A DNA stretch of 42,061 nt from JBCDGZ01 sp038750655 (GTDB lineage Bacteria > Bacteroidota > Bacteroidia > Chitinophagales > Saprospiraceae). The stretch spans positions 1 to 42,061 of the forward strand of contig JBCDGZ010000062.1 of NCBI GenBank assembly GCA_038750655.1, given 5' to 3'. Below the pieces are notes generated by a model. It was not told where the DNA came from and ran no database searches. It was given only the letters and a program-made list of their open reading frames with translations. Below, piece by piece: positions 41,728 through 42,061 of this stretch; positions within the stretch are counted from its first letter, which is position 1; every line of letters starts with the position of its first letter. A program made the translations under genes and the position numbers.

Positions 41728-42061
41728 TCATTCATCACAGCTGAGGTATTGTTGAGGCTCAGAGATATACTGTCCTTCATCTATTTCTACCTTTATAAAG
41801 GCGTTGATTTTTCCTGCACTGAACCATCTGTATATGTAAATCCAATCATTTTGTTGTGAATATCGATCTAATATTCGATCATTTTCCAATAACTTCTTTC
41901 TGTTGGTCATACGGGATTCTTTGTACAGTAAAATATCGTAATGTCGAAATTCTTGGTATGATTCATAAAGGATAGCGCAAACAAGACTATCAATCAATAA
42001 TTCTGATTCTATTTGGTGATTTTTAACAATGTAATGTTCAACTTTATGTCTTTTCAATCCC
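41728..42061 (-). CDS. Small lipoprotein paralogue, 5' end outside the window
   Basis: At least 111 codons, open at the window edge. Conserved blocks with its neighbour are GLKR, IDSLVCAIL, ILLYKESRMTNR, LLENDRILDRYSQQNDWIY and SEPQQYLSCDE. A TTG at 42057 is not a start: the match to the neighbour continues through it. The signal peptide is presumably beyond the edge. Confidence 0.8.
   Translation of the reverse strand, partial: GLKRHKVEHYIVKNHQIESELLIDSLVCAILYESYQEFRHYDILLYKESRMTNRKKLLENDRILDRYSQQNDWIYIYRWFSAGKINAFIKVEIDEGQYISEPQQYLSCDE

Overview
The window looks like chromosomal DNA of a member of the Bacteroidota, probably a Saprospiria/Lewinella-like bacterium (inference). Signs are a SusC/SusD pair under FecI/FecR control, a type IX secretion (T9SS) sorting tail, a Bacteroidota-type LptD and MlaD set, promoters resembling TAnnTTTG, and almost no Shine-Dalgarno sequences. 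I found no rRNA, tRNA, CRISPR array or insertion sequence.

Layout. 1-4232: a cut-off XRE/short-chain fatty acyl type regulator divergent from malate synthase and isocitrate lyase (glyoxylate shunt), with a perfect 15-bp palindrome between them. 4270-6174: an APH-fold kinase and an SDR dehydrogenase on the minus strand. 6320-9734: an ABC exporter, a small membrane protein and MurB. 10036-12746: the most notable locus, a microviridin/graspetide-type RiPP cluster. It has two tandemly duplicated precursor peptides carrying three and four copies of a T/S-x-K-[FY]-P-S-D-[DN]-D-E core, then two overlapping ATP-grasp ligase genes (MvdC-like and MvdD-like). 12737-20760, minus strand: ECF sigma, FecR, STN-containing SusC, SusD, a decayed phosphodiesterase remnant, an intact glycerophosphodiester phosphodiesterase, and a terminator. 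This looks like one self-regulated uptake operon.

20823-25406: ClpP, a structured gap, a 57-aa small protein downstream of a second ECF sigma factor, a methyltransferase overlapping a DUF433 antitoxin remnant, and a beta-lactamase-fold lipoprotein that lacks its catalytic serine. 25403-31807: an envelope cluster with EamA transporter, MlaD and amidase on one strand and LptD on the other. 31826-33968: RhlE-type helicase and AlkB. 34142-35638: two AT-rich exported proteins of unknown role. 35643-40875: exported proteins, including a DUF6438 lipoprotein, an M43 metalloprotease with a T9SS tail, an OmpA-family coiled-coil lipoprotein and an esterase-like protein. 41035-42061: a tandem array of small paralogous lipoproteins, with one cut by the window edge and one reduced to its signal peptide.

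How the genes work together. The two ATP-grasp enzymes are predicted to recognise the PFFSKFLEAQ leader shared by both precursors and to crosslink up to seven cores with ester and amide bonds. A conserved Gly-Gly before the first core suggests leader removal by a double-glycine peptidase, which is not in the window. In the SusCD operon, substrate binding at SusC would signal through its STN domain to FecR and release the sigma factor; the linked phosphodiesterase points to glycerophosphodiesters as the substrate (inference).
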